NCBI RefSeq assembly: GCF_900450995.1
Contig: NZ_UGHY01000002.1
Coordinates: 1,168,501 to 1,232,500, forward strand
Origin: Haemophilus parainfluenzae
GTDB lineage: Bacteria; Pseudomonadota; Gammaproteobacteria; Enterobacterales; Pasteurellaceae
Direction: 5' to 3'
Length of the DNA stretch: 64,000 nt
Shown here: piece after piece, positions 40,353 to 50,036 of the stretch
How the letters are laid out: each line of letters begins with the position of its first letter
How positions within the stretch are numbered: position 1 is the first letter of the stretch
Program-made: the position numbers and the translations under genes
The notes under the pieces: generated by a model
Seen by the model: only the letters and a program-made list of their open reading frames with translations
Database searches by the model: none
Told to the model about the DNA's origin: nothing

Positions 40353-41648
40353 ATGTGGCGTTTTTTTTATACCTGCCTGATGTATCTAATTCAGCCTTTT
40401 GTGCTGCTATTCATGTTACTACGAAGTCTCAAGGCGCCGAATTATCGCAAGCGTTTAGGCGAGCGATATGGCATTTATGCGAATCTTGCTAAGCCTACAC
40501 AAGATGGGATCGTCATTCATGCGGCATCAGTCGGTGAAGTGATTGCCGCCACGCCGCTAGTAAAACGTATTCAGAAGGACTATCCGCATTTACCGATTAC
40601 ATTTACAACGGTCACGCCAACAGGCTCTGAACGCGTAAAAGCGGCGTTCGGGGAAACTGTGGCACATTGTTATTTGCCTTACGATTTACCTTGTGTCATC
40701 AATCGTTTTATTGATTTTATTCAACCTAAAGTATTCATTGTGATTGAAACGGAACTTTGGCCAAATTTGATTGATTGTTTGGCTCGTCGAGATATTCCTT
40801 TCATTGTCGCCAATGCACGCCTTTCTGCACGTTCAGCCAGACGTTATGGCAAGGTAAAAAAACGCTTACAAAGAATGTTCTCTCAAATTAGCCTGATTGC
40901 ACCGCAAGATAGCATCAGTGGAAAGCGTTATTTAGAGTTAGGTTATGAGAAAGATCGCCTTCAATTAACTGGCAATATTAAATATGATCTTGTGGTCAGT
41001 GATGAGTTACTCAAAGACATTGCAACGCTTCATGAGAGCTGGGCTAAAGACCGTCAGATTTGGATTGCCGCGAGTACGCACGAAGGAGAAGAAGAACTCA
41101 TTTTACAAGCGCATCATTTGTTACTGAAAAAACATCCAAACTTGCTGTTATTGCTTGTACCTCGTCATCCTGAACGTTTTAATCCGGTGGCAGATTTAAT
41201 AGAAAAAGCCAACTTTCACTTTATTCGACGTTCAACAGGTGAGACTCCTTCAGAAAATACCCAAGTGATTCTGGGTGATACCATGGGCGAGTTGATGTTG
41301 ATGTATGGCATTTCAGATATTGCGTTTGTCGGCGGAAGTCTGGTCAAACACGGAGGACATAATCCGCTTGAGCCTTTAGCGTTTAAATTACCCGTTGTGA
41401 GCGGAAAGTATACTTTCAATTTTCCTGAAGTTTTTACCTCGCTCTTAGAAGTACAAGGTGTGTTACAAATCAACTCCACAGAGAAAGCGTTGGCAGAGAT
41501 TATTGATAAGTTATTGAATTCAAAAGAAGCACGTCAGCGTTTAGGCAATGCAGGCTATGAAGTATTAATCGAAAATCGTGGCGCATTACAGCGTCTTTTA
41601 GATTTGCTTCATCCTTATTTAACCAATATTTCGGAGAACCATAAATGA
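40353..41648 (+). CDS. waaA: 3-deoxy-D-manno-octulosonic acid transferase
   Basis: A 431-residue inner-membrane-associated GT-B enzyme that adds Kdo to lipid IVA. It has an N-terminal membrane anchor (about 1-22), then GLRYG-like [24 protein letters not shown] with the catalytic Glu, [19 protein letters not shown], and the C-terminal nucleotide site [15 protein letters not shown]. Haemophilus WaaA is known to be monofunctional and works with Kdo kinase. It overlaps coaD by 4 bases (ATGA). Confidence 0.94.
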   Translation: MWRFFYTCLMYLIQPFVLLFMLLRSLKAPNYRKRLGERYGIYANLAKPTQDGIVIHAASVGEVIAATPLVKRIQKDYPHLPITFTTVTPTGSERVKAAFGETVAHCYLPYDLPCVINRFIDFIQPKVFIVIETELWPNLIDCLARRDIPFIVANARLSARSARRYGKVKKRLQRMFSQISLIAPQDSISGKRYLELGYEKDRLQLTGNIKYDLVVSDELLKDIATLHESWAKDRQIWIAASTHEGEEELILQAHHLLLKKHPNLLLLLVPRHPERFNPVADLIEKANFHFIRRSTGETPSENTQVILGDTMGELMLMYGISDIAFVGGSLVKHGGHNPLEPLAFKLPVVSGKYTFNFPEVFTSLLEVQGVLQINSTEKALAEIIDKLLNSKEARQRLGNAGYEVLIENRGALQRLLDLLHPYLTNISENHK

Positions 41649-42121
41649 CAAGCATAATTTACCCTGGCACGTTTGATCCGATTACCAACGGGCATTTAGA
41701 TATTATTGCGCGAAGTGCGGTCATTTTTCCGAAAGTTTTTGTCGCGGTTGCGGATAGTCCGAGCAAAAAGCCATTGTTTTCATTGGAGGAGCGCGTTGAA
41801 CTCGTGCGTCAATCGGTCGCTCATTTACCCAATGTGGAAGTATTTGGATTCTCTGATTTACTCGCAAATGAAATCAAAGCGAAAAAGATTACCGCCATTA
41901 TTCGTGGCGTGCGTACAACGACGGATTTTGAATATGAATTACAACTGGCTGCATTAAACCGTTTATTAACAGATGGTGTGGATAGTTTGTTTTTCCCACC
42001 AAAAGAAAAATGGGCGTTTGTGTCTTCCACGATTGTACGAGAAATTTATTTGCATCATGGCGATGTGAAAGAACTGGTGCCGGAAGCCGTCTATTTAGCC
42101 TTAAAAGCACGTCGTGAATGA
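41645..42121 (+). CDS. coaD: Phosphopantetheine adenylyltransferase
   Basis: A 158-residue enzyme of coenzyme A synthesis that adenylates 4'-phosphopantetheine. The nucleotidyltransferase signature [16 protein letters not shown] holds the T/HxGH-type motif. [18 protein letters not shown] and VSSTIVREI complete the family pattern. It overlaps waaA (start) and the lipoprotein gene (stop) by 4 bases each, so waaA-coaD-lipoprotein form a tightly coupled unit. An uptake sequence is in frame (RSAVIF). Confidence 0.95.
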   Translation: MTSIIYPGTFDPITNGHLDIIARSAVIFPKVFVAVADSPSKKPLFSLEERVELVRQSVAHLPNVEVFGFSDLLANEIKAKKITAIIRGVRTTTDFEYELQLAALNRLLTDGVDSLFFPPKEKWAFVSSTIVREIYLHHGDVKELVPEAVYLALKARRE

Positions 42122-42330
42122 AAAAAACACTTCTGATTTTAACCGCACTTTTAGCGTTAACTGGTTGTGGTACGGTGGTGAAATTAATTGACCCATCGGA
42201 AAAATACACACCTTACGCGGGGGCGGCTTATGATTTAGAGATGGCACCAAAATGGGGCTTACCTATTTTAGATTTGCCACTGTCATTTTTATTAGATACC
42301 GCATTGTTGCCTTATGCGTGGTCAAATTAA
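42118..42330 (+). CDS. YceK/YidQ-type small lipoprotein
   Basis: A 70-residue lipoprotein. The signal peptide ends in lipobox L-T-G-C with Cys at residue 17, followed by [11 protein letters not shown] and the [10 protein letters not shown] and [16 protein letters not shown] blocks typical of the YceK/DUF1375 family. Function is unknown. Its start overlaps the coaD stop by 4 bases, and an uptake sequence encodes LTALL of its signal peptide. Confidence 0.82.
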   Translation: MKKTLLILTALLALTGCGTVVKLIDPSEKYTPYAGAAYDLEMAPKWGLPILDLPLSFLLDTALLPYAWSN

Positions 42331-42343
42331 TTTGCATTAAGAT

Positions 42344-44356
42344 ATGAAACTCAATCCTCAACAACAACAGGCTGTCGAATATGTCAGTGGACCTTGCTTG
42401 GTGCTAGCTGGCGCAGGCTCTGGCAAAACTCGCGTGATCATTAATAAGATTGCTCATTTGATTGAACACTGCGGTTATTTACCGAAACAGATCGCTGCCG
42501 TAACCTTTACCAACAAAGCCGCTCGTGAAATGAAAGAGCGTGTAGCCCATTCCATTGGTAAAGAAAAATCCAAAGGATTGATTGTTTCCACTTTCCATAC
42601 CTTAGGTTTCGACATTATCAAACGGGAATATAAAGCTTTAGGCTTTAAATCGAATATGACCTTGTTTGATGAACACGATCAACTTGCCTTACTCAAAGAA
42701 CTGACGGCAGATGTGTTGCAAGAAGATAAAGACTTACTGCGTGAATTAATCTCGGTTATTTCCAATTGGAAGAATGATTTGGTTTCGCCAAAACAGGCTT
42801 ATGCCTTAGCGAAAGATGCAAAATATCAAACTTTTGCAAAATGTTATGAGCGTTATGCGGCGCAAATTCGTGCTTACAATGCGTTGGATTTTGATGATTT
42901 GATTATGTTACCGACCTTGCTCTTCAAACAGAACGAAGAAGTACGGTCAAAATGGCAGGAGAAAATCCGCTATTTGTTGGTGGATGAATATCAAGATACC
43001 AATACTAGCCAATATGAACTCATCAAATTATTGGTAGGCGAGAGAGCTTGTTTTACGGTGGTAGGAGATGACGACCAATCCATTTATTCTTGGCGAGGCG
43101 CTCGACCGCAAAATATGGTGCGCTTGCGTGATGATTTTCCGCGTTTGCAAGTCATCAAATTGGAACAAAATTATCGTTCCACTCATCGTATTTTGCATTG
43201 TGCCAATATTTTGATTGATAACAACGAGCATGTGTTCGACAAAAAGCTCTTTTCCAACTTAGGCGAAGGTGAAAAACTGCAAGTCATTGAAGCGAAAAAT
43301 GAGGAGCATGAAGCTGAACGGATTGTAGCGGAATTAATCGCTCATCGTTTCAGCCGTAAAACCAAATTTAAGGATTATGCGATTTTGTATCGGGGGAATC
43401 ATCAATCCCGGCTATTGGAAAAAGTGCTGATGCAAAACCGTATTCCATACAAAATTTCTGGTGGAACGTCTTTTTTCTCTCGTGCTGAAATTAAGGACAT
43501 GATGGCCTACTTGCGTTTGGTGGTGAATCAAGATGATGATGCAGCCTTCTTACGTATCGTAAATACACCGAAACGGGAAATTGGTACAGCAACTCTACAA
43601 AAATTAGGTGAGTTGGCACAGGAAAAACATATCAGCTTATTTGAGGCGATTTTTGAGTTTGAACTGATGCAACGGGTTACACCAAAAGCCTATGATGCAT
43701 TGCAAAAATTTGGTCGTTGGATTGTGGAGTTGAATGATCAAAGTTTGCGTTCCGATCCTGCAACAGCGGTGCGTTCGTTACTTTCTTCATTGCATTACGA
43801 AGAATATTTGTATGAATATGCCACCAGTCCGAAAGCTGCTGAAATGCAGAGTAAAAACGTGGCAACCTTGTTTAGCTGGGTAGAGGAGATGCTCAAAGGC
43901 GATGAGGTGAATGAGCCGATGACTTTAAACCAAGTGGTTACCCGTTTAACCTTGCGCGATATGATGGAACGCAGTGAAGATGATGACGAGAGTGATCAAG
44001 TGCAATTAATGACATTGCACGCCTCCAAAGGCTTAGAGTTTCCCCATGTGTATTTAATCGGTATGGAAGAAGGGATTTTGCCTCATCAAACCAGTATTGA
44101 TGAAGACAATGTAGAGGAAGAGCGCCGTCTAGCCTATGTGGGCATTACGCGAGCACAACAAACGCTCACTTTTTCCCTTTGTCGTGAACGACGTCAGTTT
44201 GGCGAGTTGATTCGTCCTGAACCAAGTCGTTTCTTGACTGAGTTGCCGCAAGATGATGTGCAATGGGAAAAAGATAAGCCCCAATTAACGATAGAGCAGA
44301 AGCAACAACAAACATCGAGTCAGCTCGATCGTTTACGGGCGATTTTAAAAGGCTAG
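42344..44356 (+). CDS. rep: ATP-dependent DNA helicase Rep
   Basis: A 670-residue superfamily 1A 3'-5' helicase that helps replication forks pass protein blocks. Motifs run in order: Walker [12 protein letters not shown] (about 22-32), Ia [68 protein letters not shown], and [14 protein letters not shown]. Length and domain order fit Rep rather than UvrD (about 720). It is separated from the lipoprotein gene by 13 bases. Confidence 0.94.
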   Translation: MKLNPQQQQAVEYVSGPCLVLAGAGSGKTRVIINKIAHLIEHCGYLPKQIAAVTFTNKAAREMKERVAHSIGKEKSKGLIVSTFHTLGFDIIKREYKALGFKSNMTLFDEHDQLALLKELTADVLQEDKDLLRELISVISNWKNDLVSPKQAYALAKDAKYQTFAKCYERYAAQIRAYNALDFDDLIMLPTLLFKQNEEVRSKWQEKIRYLLVDEYQDTNTSQYELIKLLVGERACFTVVGDDDQSIYSWRGARPQNMVRLRDDFPRLQVIKLEQNYRSTHRILHCANILIDNNEHVFDKKLFSNLGEGEKLQVIEAKNEEHEAERIVAELIAHRFSRKTKFKDYAILYRGNHQSRLLEKVLMQNRIPYKISGGTSFFSRAEIKDMMAYLRLVVNQDDDAAFLRIVNTPKREIGTATLQKLGELAQEKHISLFEAIFEFELMQRVTPKAYDALQKFGRWIVELNDQSLRSDPATAVRSLLSSLHYEEYLYEYATSPKAAEMQSKNVATLFSWVEEMLKGDEVNEPMTLNQVVTRLTLRDMMERSEDDDESDQVQLMTLHASKGLEFPHVYLIGMEEGILPHQTSIDEDNVEEERRLAYVGITRAQQTLTFSLCRERRQFGELIRPEPSRFLTELPQDDVQWEKDKPQLTIEQKQQQTSSQLDRLRAILKG

Positions 44357-44366
44357 AAATAAAATT

Positions 44367-44407
44367 AAAGTGTGGTGAGAAATTTATTTGTTTTTCAACC
44401 GCACTTT
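44367..44407 (+). terminator. Terminator of rep with a degenerate uptake-sequence pair
   Basis: AAAGTGTGGT (44367-44376) pairs with ACCGCACTTT (44398-44407), with one G-U pair replacing the perfect match. One arm is a full uptake sequence and the other is off by one base. It starts 10 bases after the rep stop. Confidence 0.65.
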
Positions 44408-44511
44408 ATTTACACAAAATGTAGATAAATCAAGCAACCAAAATCGCTTTTTCAAAAAATGATTTGACATATTTTCAAAAAAACGTATCATACCGCCCAC
44501 ATACCGAATGT

Positions 44512-44605
44512 GGTGAGATGGCCGAGTAGGCTGAAGGCGCTCCCCTGCTAAGGGAGTATGGGGTCAAAAACTCCATCGAGGGTTCGAATCCCTCTCTCAC
44601 CGCCA
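44512..44605 (+). tRNA. serV: tRNA-Ser (GCT)
   Basis: A 94-nt class II tRNA with a long variable arm. The acceptor GGTGAGA pairs with TCTCACC, the anticodon loop is CTGCTAA (GCT, reads AGC/AGT), the T-loop is GTTCGAATC, discriminator G, and CCA is encoded. It is the first of three tRNAs here. Confidence 0.97.
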
Positions 44606-44629
44606 TTTGTTGTTAGTTTTATTTATTCT

Positions 44630-44706
44630 GCACCCGTAGCTCAGCTGGATAGAGTACTCGGCTACGAACCGAGCGGTCAGAGGTTCGAATCCTCTCGGGT
44701 GCGCCA
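44630..44706 (+). tRNA. argV: tRNA-Arg (ACG), copy 1
   Basis: A 77-nt tRNA with acceptor GCACCCG/CGGGTGC, anticodon ACG in CTACGAA (A34 presumably edited to inosine), T-stem AGAGG/CCTCT, and encoded CCA. It lies 24 bases after tRNA-Ser. Confidence 0.97.
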
Positions 44707-44759
44707 TTTTAAATCGACTCTATCAGTTAAAATGGTCATGAAGAATAGAACATCACTAC

Positions 44760-44836
44760 GCACCCGTAGCTCAGCTGGATAGAGTACTCGGCTACGAACC
44801 GAGCGGTCAAAGGTTCGAATCCTTTCGGGTGCGCCA
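44760..44836 (+). tRNA. argV: tRNA-Arg (ACG), copy 2
   Basis: Identical to copy 1 except for two bases in the T-stem, which reads AAAGG/CCTTT. The two changes pair with each other, so the stem is preserved. CCA is encoded. Confidence 0.97.
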
Positions 44837-44888
44837 TCTTCTCTCTTCAAGCTTTCTTTTTATCAAAAACAATTAACGCTTTATTTAG

Positions 44889-45569
44889 TTATTTTTCTCG
44901 ATCATCAATGGTTTTTAATAAATAATTTCCGTGTATGTCTGTGACACTTCTAAAACCGACATTCGTGATTTTATAAGGAAAATTTGTCTTGTACTCGACG
45001 TTATCGTGGTGATGCCCATGGAAAACGTGTCTTACCCCTAATTTTTCTGCGAGTTGATTAATCACACGAAATCCCATTGGATGGGGCTTCGGTGCCTCAT
45101 GGCAAATTAGAATATCGGCTTGCTCATTTTCAATGGCTTCGATATCAGAAGGGAAAATAGACGTGCGATGACGCAATGGTACACCGCCACGCCAAATTTT
45201 TTCTTGAGGGCTATATTGGCAATAATGGATAGGGTCAAAATACATTGGTTTATTGGGGGGCATCCAGATTTGTCCTCGGAATACGCCACCTAAGCCAGCA
45301 ATACGTTGTCCTTGAATTTCAACAACACGATTATGCAAATTACGTGATTTCCAATGTGTACCCCAAATCGCCTCAAATGCGGCGACGGTTTTGCTATCAT
45401 GGTTGCCGTGAATAAACCAAATATCACAATATTTTGCGAGTTTATCTAATTCATCAGGCGAAGAAAGTTGCAAGTCGCCCAAAATAATCAGGGCAATGTT
45501 GTCATTTTCTTGGACGAAAGGATAAAGATGTTCGTAACTTCCGTGTGGATCGCCTGCGAATAAAATCAT
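44889..45569 (-). CDS. Metallophosphoesterase
   Basis: A 226-residue calcineurin-like phosphoesterase with the metal-binding blocks AGDPHGSYE (DxH), IILGDLQLS (GD), FIHGNHDSK (GNHD) and VFHGHHHDN (GHxH). The substrate is unknown. It directly follows nadR with one base between the genes, so it is co-transcribed and could act in NAD or nucleotide turnover. That link is inference from context only. Confidence 0.87.
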   Translation of the reverse strand: MILFAGDPHGSYEHLYPFVQENDNIALIILGDLQLSSPDELDKLAKYCDIWFIHGNHDSKTVAAFEAIWGTHWKSRNLHNRVVEIQGQRIAGLGGVFRGQIWMPPNKPMYFDPIHYCQYSPQEKIWRGGVPLRHRTSIFPSDIEAIENEQADILICHEAPKPHPMGFRVINQLAEKLGVRHVFHGHHHDNVEYKTNFPYKITNVGFRSVTDIHGNYLLKTIDDREK

Positions 45570-45570
45570 T

Positions 45571-46725
<1,155 letters not shown>

Positions 46726-46812
46726 CTATTTTATGCAATCTTTGTGCAAATAAAAACATTTTTCATTGAATGATTTTTTACAGTGACATTTTGCGTTATA
46801 CTACGACCTACA

Positions 46813-46977
46813 TTCTCAGGGCAGGGTGAAATTCCCTACCGGTGGTGACAGCCCACGAGCACTTAAAAGTGCGGTCAATTTTGATTGCGTTTTACAAAAT
46901 TGTTTCGCTTTGTACTTTTAAGGTTAGCAGATTTGGTGAAATTCCAAAGCCGACAGTATAGTCTGGATGAAAGAGAA
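46813..46977 (+). promoter_or_regulatory. FMN riboswitch (RFN element)
   Basis: The conserved RFN core is present: TCTCAGGGCAGGGTGAAATT, then CCCTACCGGTGGTGACAGCC, and the 3' part GGTGAAATTCCAAAGCCGACAG with GGATGAAAGAGAA. It lies upstream of ribB. A variable helix CTTAAAAGT (46862-46870) with ACTTTTAAG (46914-46922) is enlarged and contains an uptake sequence at 46867-46875. A -10-like TATACT lies at 46797-46802. The element probably represses ribB when FMN is abundant. Confidence 0.95.
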
Positions 46978-47080
46978 TAAAACGGATTGGGTTCCTAATT
47001 CTGTTCTATTTATTTGCATTTATTTGCATTTCTCAGCCCTGATTCTGGTTAATTTTAGCGTAACAACAAAGGAAATTACG

Positions 47081-47728
47081 ATGAATCAGTCAATTTTATC
47101 TGCATTTGGTGCGACCGGCGAAGAACGGGTAATTAACGCATTGAACGCATTCAAACAAGGTAATGGCGTATTAGTGTTGGATGATGAAGATCGCGAAAAT
47201 GAAGGCGATTTAATCTTCCCTGCAGAAACCATTACCCCAGAACAAATGGCAAAACTTATTCGTTATGGCAGCGGTATCGTGTGTTTATGTATCACCGATG
47301 AACAATGCAAACAGCTTGATTTGCCGCCGATGGTTGAGCATAACAATAGCGTGAATAAAACCGCGTTTACCGTGACAATTGAAGCAGCAGAAGGTGTGTC
47401 GACAGGTGTATCAGCACAAGATCGCGTCACCACAATCAAAGCGGCAATTGCAGATCATGCAAAACCGGCAGATCTTCACCGTCCTGGGCATGTTTTCCCA
47501 TTACGTGCTGCAGAAGGTGGTGTTTTAGCACGTCGCGGTCATACTGAAGCCTCAGTTGACTTAGCACGTTTAAGCAGTTTTAAACCGGCTGGTGTGATTT
47601 GTGAAATCACCAATGATGATGGCACCATGGCGCGAGCACCAGAAATTATTAAATTTGCGAAAAAATTTGGTTATGCGGTATTAACAATTGAAGATTTGGT
47701 GGCATATCGTCAAAAACATCAGTGCTAA
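47081..47728 (+). CDS. ribB: 3,4-dihydroxy-2-butanone 4-phosphate synthase
   Basis: A 215-residue enzyme of riboflavin synthesis converting ribulose 5-phosphate to dihydroxybutanone phosphate and formate. The acidic signature [11 protein letters not shown] lies near residue 36, with [11 protein letters not shown] and [24 protein letters not shown]. The ATG at 47081 follows AAAGGAAATTACG and gives the family length (about 217). An in-frame ATG at 46967 lies inside the riboswitch and is not used. It is a stand-alone RibB, not fused to RibA. Confidence 0.95.
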   Translation: MNQSILSAFGATGEERVINALNAFKQGNGVLVLDDEDRENEGDLIFPAETITPEQMAKLIRYGSGIVCLCITDEQCKQLDLPPMVEHNNSVNKTAFTVTIEAAEGVSTGVSAQDRVTTIKAAIADHAKPADLHRPGHVFPLRAAEGGVLARRGHTEASVDLARLSSFKPAGVICEITNDDGTMARAPEIIKFAKKFGYAVLTIEDLVAYRQKHQC

Positions 47729-47833
47729 TTAAATACTCAGAAAACAAAAGTGCGGTCAGAAAATCTATTAAATTCTGATCTGCACCCCAAAAGTTGGACT
47801 CAACAAACCAACAATTGAGGTGCAGATTTTTTT

Positions 47834-48187
47834 ATGGGTAAACACTACACAATCGAATTTAAATTACAGGTTCTTCAACCTATTCTAAAAGGAAAAATGA
47901 GCATTCGAGAAGCAGCTCGTTTTTACAATATTCCTTCCAACGCCCTAGTCGGGACATGGTTGAAACGGTTTGAAAAAAATGGCATAAAAGGACTGATTCC
48001 CCGTAAACCATCAGGACGACCGCCAATGAAACCCAAATATGCAAAAATGCCACCGCCACCCAGAACTGAAGAAGACCGTTTACGCCTGAGAATTTTACAG
48101 CTTGAAGCGGAGGTGGCCTACCTAAAGGAGTTGAGAAGGCTCAGACTTCAGGACGAAGCCGAGCAACGGAAATTATCCAAAGGTTAA
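47834..48187 (+). CDS. IS3-family transposase OrfA
   Basis: A 117-residue DNA-binding protein. Its N-terminal helix-turn-helix (FKLQVLQPILKGKMSIREAA, about 8-50) and second helix-turn-helix (TWLKRFEKNGIKGL) are followed by a leucine-rich coiled coil (LRILQLEAEVAYLKEL, about 82-105) that mediates multimer formation in this family. A -1 ribosomal shift at A-AAG (48124-48127, codons CTA-AAG) would fuse it to OrfB. Confidence 0.88.
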   Translation: MGKHYTIEFKLQVLQPILKGKMSIREAARFYNIPSNALVGTWLKRFEKNGIKGLIPRKPSGRPPMKPKYAKMPPPPRTEEDRLRLRILQLEAEVAYLKELRRLRLQDEAEQRKLSKG

Positions 48188-48993
48188 GAACACGCTATCC
48201 GTTAAAATGGCTTTTAGGTTTTGCACAGTTAGCGCGTAGTACGTTTTTTGCGAAACTCCAGATTAAACCGGATAAGGATGAGCAGCTGAAAAAGGCCATT
48301 AAACGCATCAAAGCCAATCATCCTGATTATGGCTACCGACGAGTTCATGCCTGTTTACCAGGCGTGAATCATAAAAAAGTTCAACGTTTAATGCAGACAC
48401 TTGGGCTTCAAGTGCGGTCAAGAAAAAGCAAGAAATTTACGACCTATCGAGGCACGATAGGGGTGATTGCACTGAATCATCTTGAACGCGATTTTAGCGC
48501 AACGGCCCCGAAACAAAAATGGGTAACTGATATCACCGAGTTTAAGGCGAAAGATGGGAGTAAAGTCTATTTATCTCCAATTTTAGACTTATTTAACAAT
48601 GAGATAGTCTCATATAATCTCAGCTATTCCCCAAACTGGGCGCAAGTAGAGGACATGTTAATGCAAGCCGTCAAAGGATTAAATAAAGCTTGTAGTGTCA
48701 TTTTACATTCAGACCAGGGATGGCAATATCAAATGGTAGCTTATCGTCGAATTTTAGCTGAACATGGCATCATTCAAAGTATGTCGAGAAAAGGGAATTG
48801 CTTAGATAACGCCGCAATGGAAAGTTTCTTTGGACGATTAAAAACAGAATGTTTTTATGGTCGGGAATTTAAAACAAAAGAAGAGATAGTTGATGCTGTC
48901 AGAGATTATTTGAATTACTATAATCATCGACGGATTCAACTAAAATTAAAAGGACTGAGTCCGATACAATATCGTCTTCAGTCCTTAATGTGA
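48124..48993 (+). CDS. IS3-family transposase OrfB (DDE, via -1 frameshift)
   Basis: The catalytic half, open from 48106 in the -1 frame relative to OrfA, with no good start of its own. The start given is the proposed slip site. After an HTH_21 region (HPDYGYRRVHACL) comes the rve integrase core with the DDE triad: Asp in WVTDITEF, Asp in ILHSDQGWQY, and Glu in AMESFFGRLKTE. The conserved tail is YYNHRRIQLKLKGLSPIQYR. A perfect uptake sequence AAGTGCGGT lies in frame at 48410-48418. Confidence 0.82.
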   Translation, partial: KGVEKAQTSGRSRATEIIQRLRTRYPLKWLLGFAQLARSTFFAKLQIKPDKDEQLKKAIKRIKANHPDYGYRRVHACLPGVNHKKVQRLMQTLGLQVRSRKSKKFTTYRGTIGVIALNHLERDFSATAPKQKWVTDITEFKAKDGSKVYLSPILDLFNNEIVSYNLSYSPNWAQVEDMLMQAVKGLNKACSVILHSDQGWQYQMVAYRRILAEHGIIQSMSRKGNCLDNAAMESFFGRLKTECFYGREFKTKEEIVDAVRDYLNYYNHRRIQLKLKGLSPIQYRLQSLM

Positions 48994-49046
48994 ATAGTCC
49001 AAATTTTTGGGGTCAGATCATTCTGACCTCACTTTGCATTTTAGGC

Positions 49047-50033
49047 TTAATTCGTTTCAACAAAGCTTAATGCCGTTTCGACTACTTCGATTCCTGCGCC
49101 TTGTTTAAAGGCATTTTCACTTAAATAGCGTCGCCATTGTCTCGCTCCTTTACAGTTTTGGAACACGCCAAGCATATGTCGAACGATATGATTTAAATAG
49201 ACCCCTTGGCTCAATTGTTTTTCAATATAAGGGAACATGGCTTCCACTGCTTGTCTTGCTGTGACGATATCCGCATTAGCATCAAAAAGCATTTGATCAA
49301 CATAGCCCAACAATGACGGATTTTGATAAGCCTCACGCCCAACCATCACGCCATCCACAAATTGCAAATGATGTTTCATTTCTTCGATGGTTTTAATGCC
49401 GCCATTAATTGCAATGGTTAACTGTGGAAAATCTTTCTTTAATTGATAAACACTATCGTAATCCAAAGGGGGAATCTCGCGATTCTCTTTTGGGCTTAAT
49501 CCTGAAAGCCAGGCTTTTCGTGCGTGAACAATAAATTCTTGGCAGCCTGCATGATGGACTTTTTCGATAAAGCCACAGAGAAATTCATAGCTATCCAAAT
49601 CATCAATGCCAATACGCGTTTTCACGGTGACAGGAATATTCACGACACGTTGCATTTCTGCAATACATTCTGCTACTAAATCCGCTTTCGCCATCAAGCA
49701 AGCCCCAAACATACCATTTTGCACGCGATCAGAAGGGCAGCCCACATTCAGATTAATTTCATGATATCCTCTTTCTTCGGCTAATTTGGCACAATGTTTA
49801 AGCTGTGCGGGATCGCTTCCACCGAGTTGTAGGGCAACTGGGTTTTCTTGCAAATCAAAATCTAAATGATCGTATTTGGCATGAATAATGGCGGGAGCCG
49901 TGACCATTTCAGTATAAAGCAACACATTTTTACTAAATTGACGATGAAAATAGCGACAATGGCGTGTCGTCCAATCTAACATCGGCGCAACGGAAAAGCG
50001 GCCACGATAAAAGTGCGGTTGGTTTTCTGACAT
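49047..50033 (-). CDS. dusA: tRNA-dihydrouridine synthase A
   Basis: A 328-residue flavoenzyme that reduces U20 (and U20a) in tRNA D-loops. The FMN TIM barrel starts with [16 protein letters not shown]. The catalytic Cys is in [20 protein letters not shown], and [20 protein letters not shown] and [14 protein letters not shown] follow. These match DusA rather than DusB or DusC. The 3' side carries the right arm of the IS-split terminator. It lies 3 bases after the ClC gene. Confidence 0.94.
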   Translation of the reverse strand: MSENQPHFYRGRFSVAPMLDWTTRHCRYFHRQFSKNVLLYTEMVTAPAIIHAKYDHLDFDLQENPVALQLGGSDPAQLKHCAKLAEERGYHEINLNVGCPSDRVQNGMFGACLMAKADLVAECIAEMQRVVNIPVTVKTRIGIDDLDSYEFLCGFIEKVHHAGCQEFIVHARKAWLSGLSPKENREIPPLDYDSVYQLKKDFPQLTIAINGGIKTIEEMKHHLQFVDGVMVGREAYQNPSLLGYVDQMLFDANADIVTARQAVEAMFPYIEKQLSQGVYLNHIVRHMLGVFQNCKGARQWRRYLSENAFKQGAGIEVVETALSFVETN

Positions 50034-50036
50034 ATT

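Larger units (their letters stand above)
47776..49020 (+). mobile_element. IS3-family (IS150-like) insertion sequence
   Basis: A 1245-bp element with imperfect inverted ends (about 25 bp, TGATCTG...ACCCCAAAA...TTGGACT) that begins TG and ends CA. It is flanked by the 3-bp direct repeat TTC (47773-47775 and 49021-49023). It contains orfA and orfB in the -1 arrangement typical of IS3 elements. Both frames are intact, so the copy may be active. The only copy in the window. Confidence 0.9.
47747..49035 (+). terminator. ribB uptake-sequence terminator, split by an IS insertion
   Basis: The left arm (47747-47761, AAAGTGCGGTCAGAA) and right arm (49021-49035, TTCTGACCTCACTTT) complement each other at 14 of 15 positions but are now separated by the IS. 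Removing the IS with one TTC copy restores a hairpin with a short loop just after ribB. Confidence 0.65.

Noticed and set aside
41714..41722. Uptake sequence in coaD as regulatory site
   Set aside because: It is in frame and encodes acceptable residues. One of many scattered uptake sequences with no sign of control function.
44558..44782. 74-residue plus-strand reading frame
   Set aside because: It is read through tRNA-Ser and tRNA-Arg genes ([23 protein letters not shown] is the familiar tRNA artefact).
46967..47080. In-frame upstream extension of ribB
   Set aside because: Its ATG lies inside the conserved 3' end of the FMN riboswitch. The ATG at 47081 has a ribosome site and gives family length.
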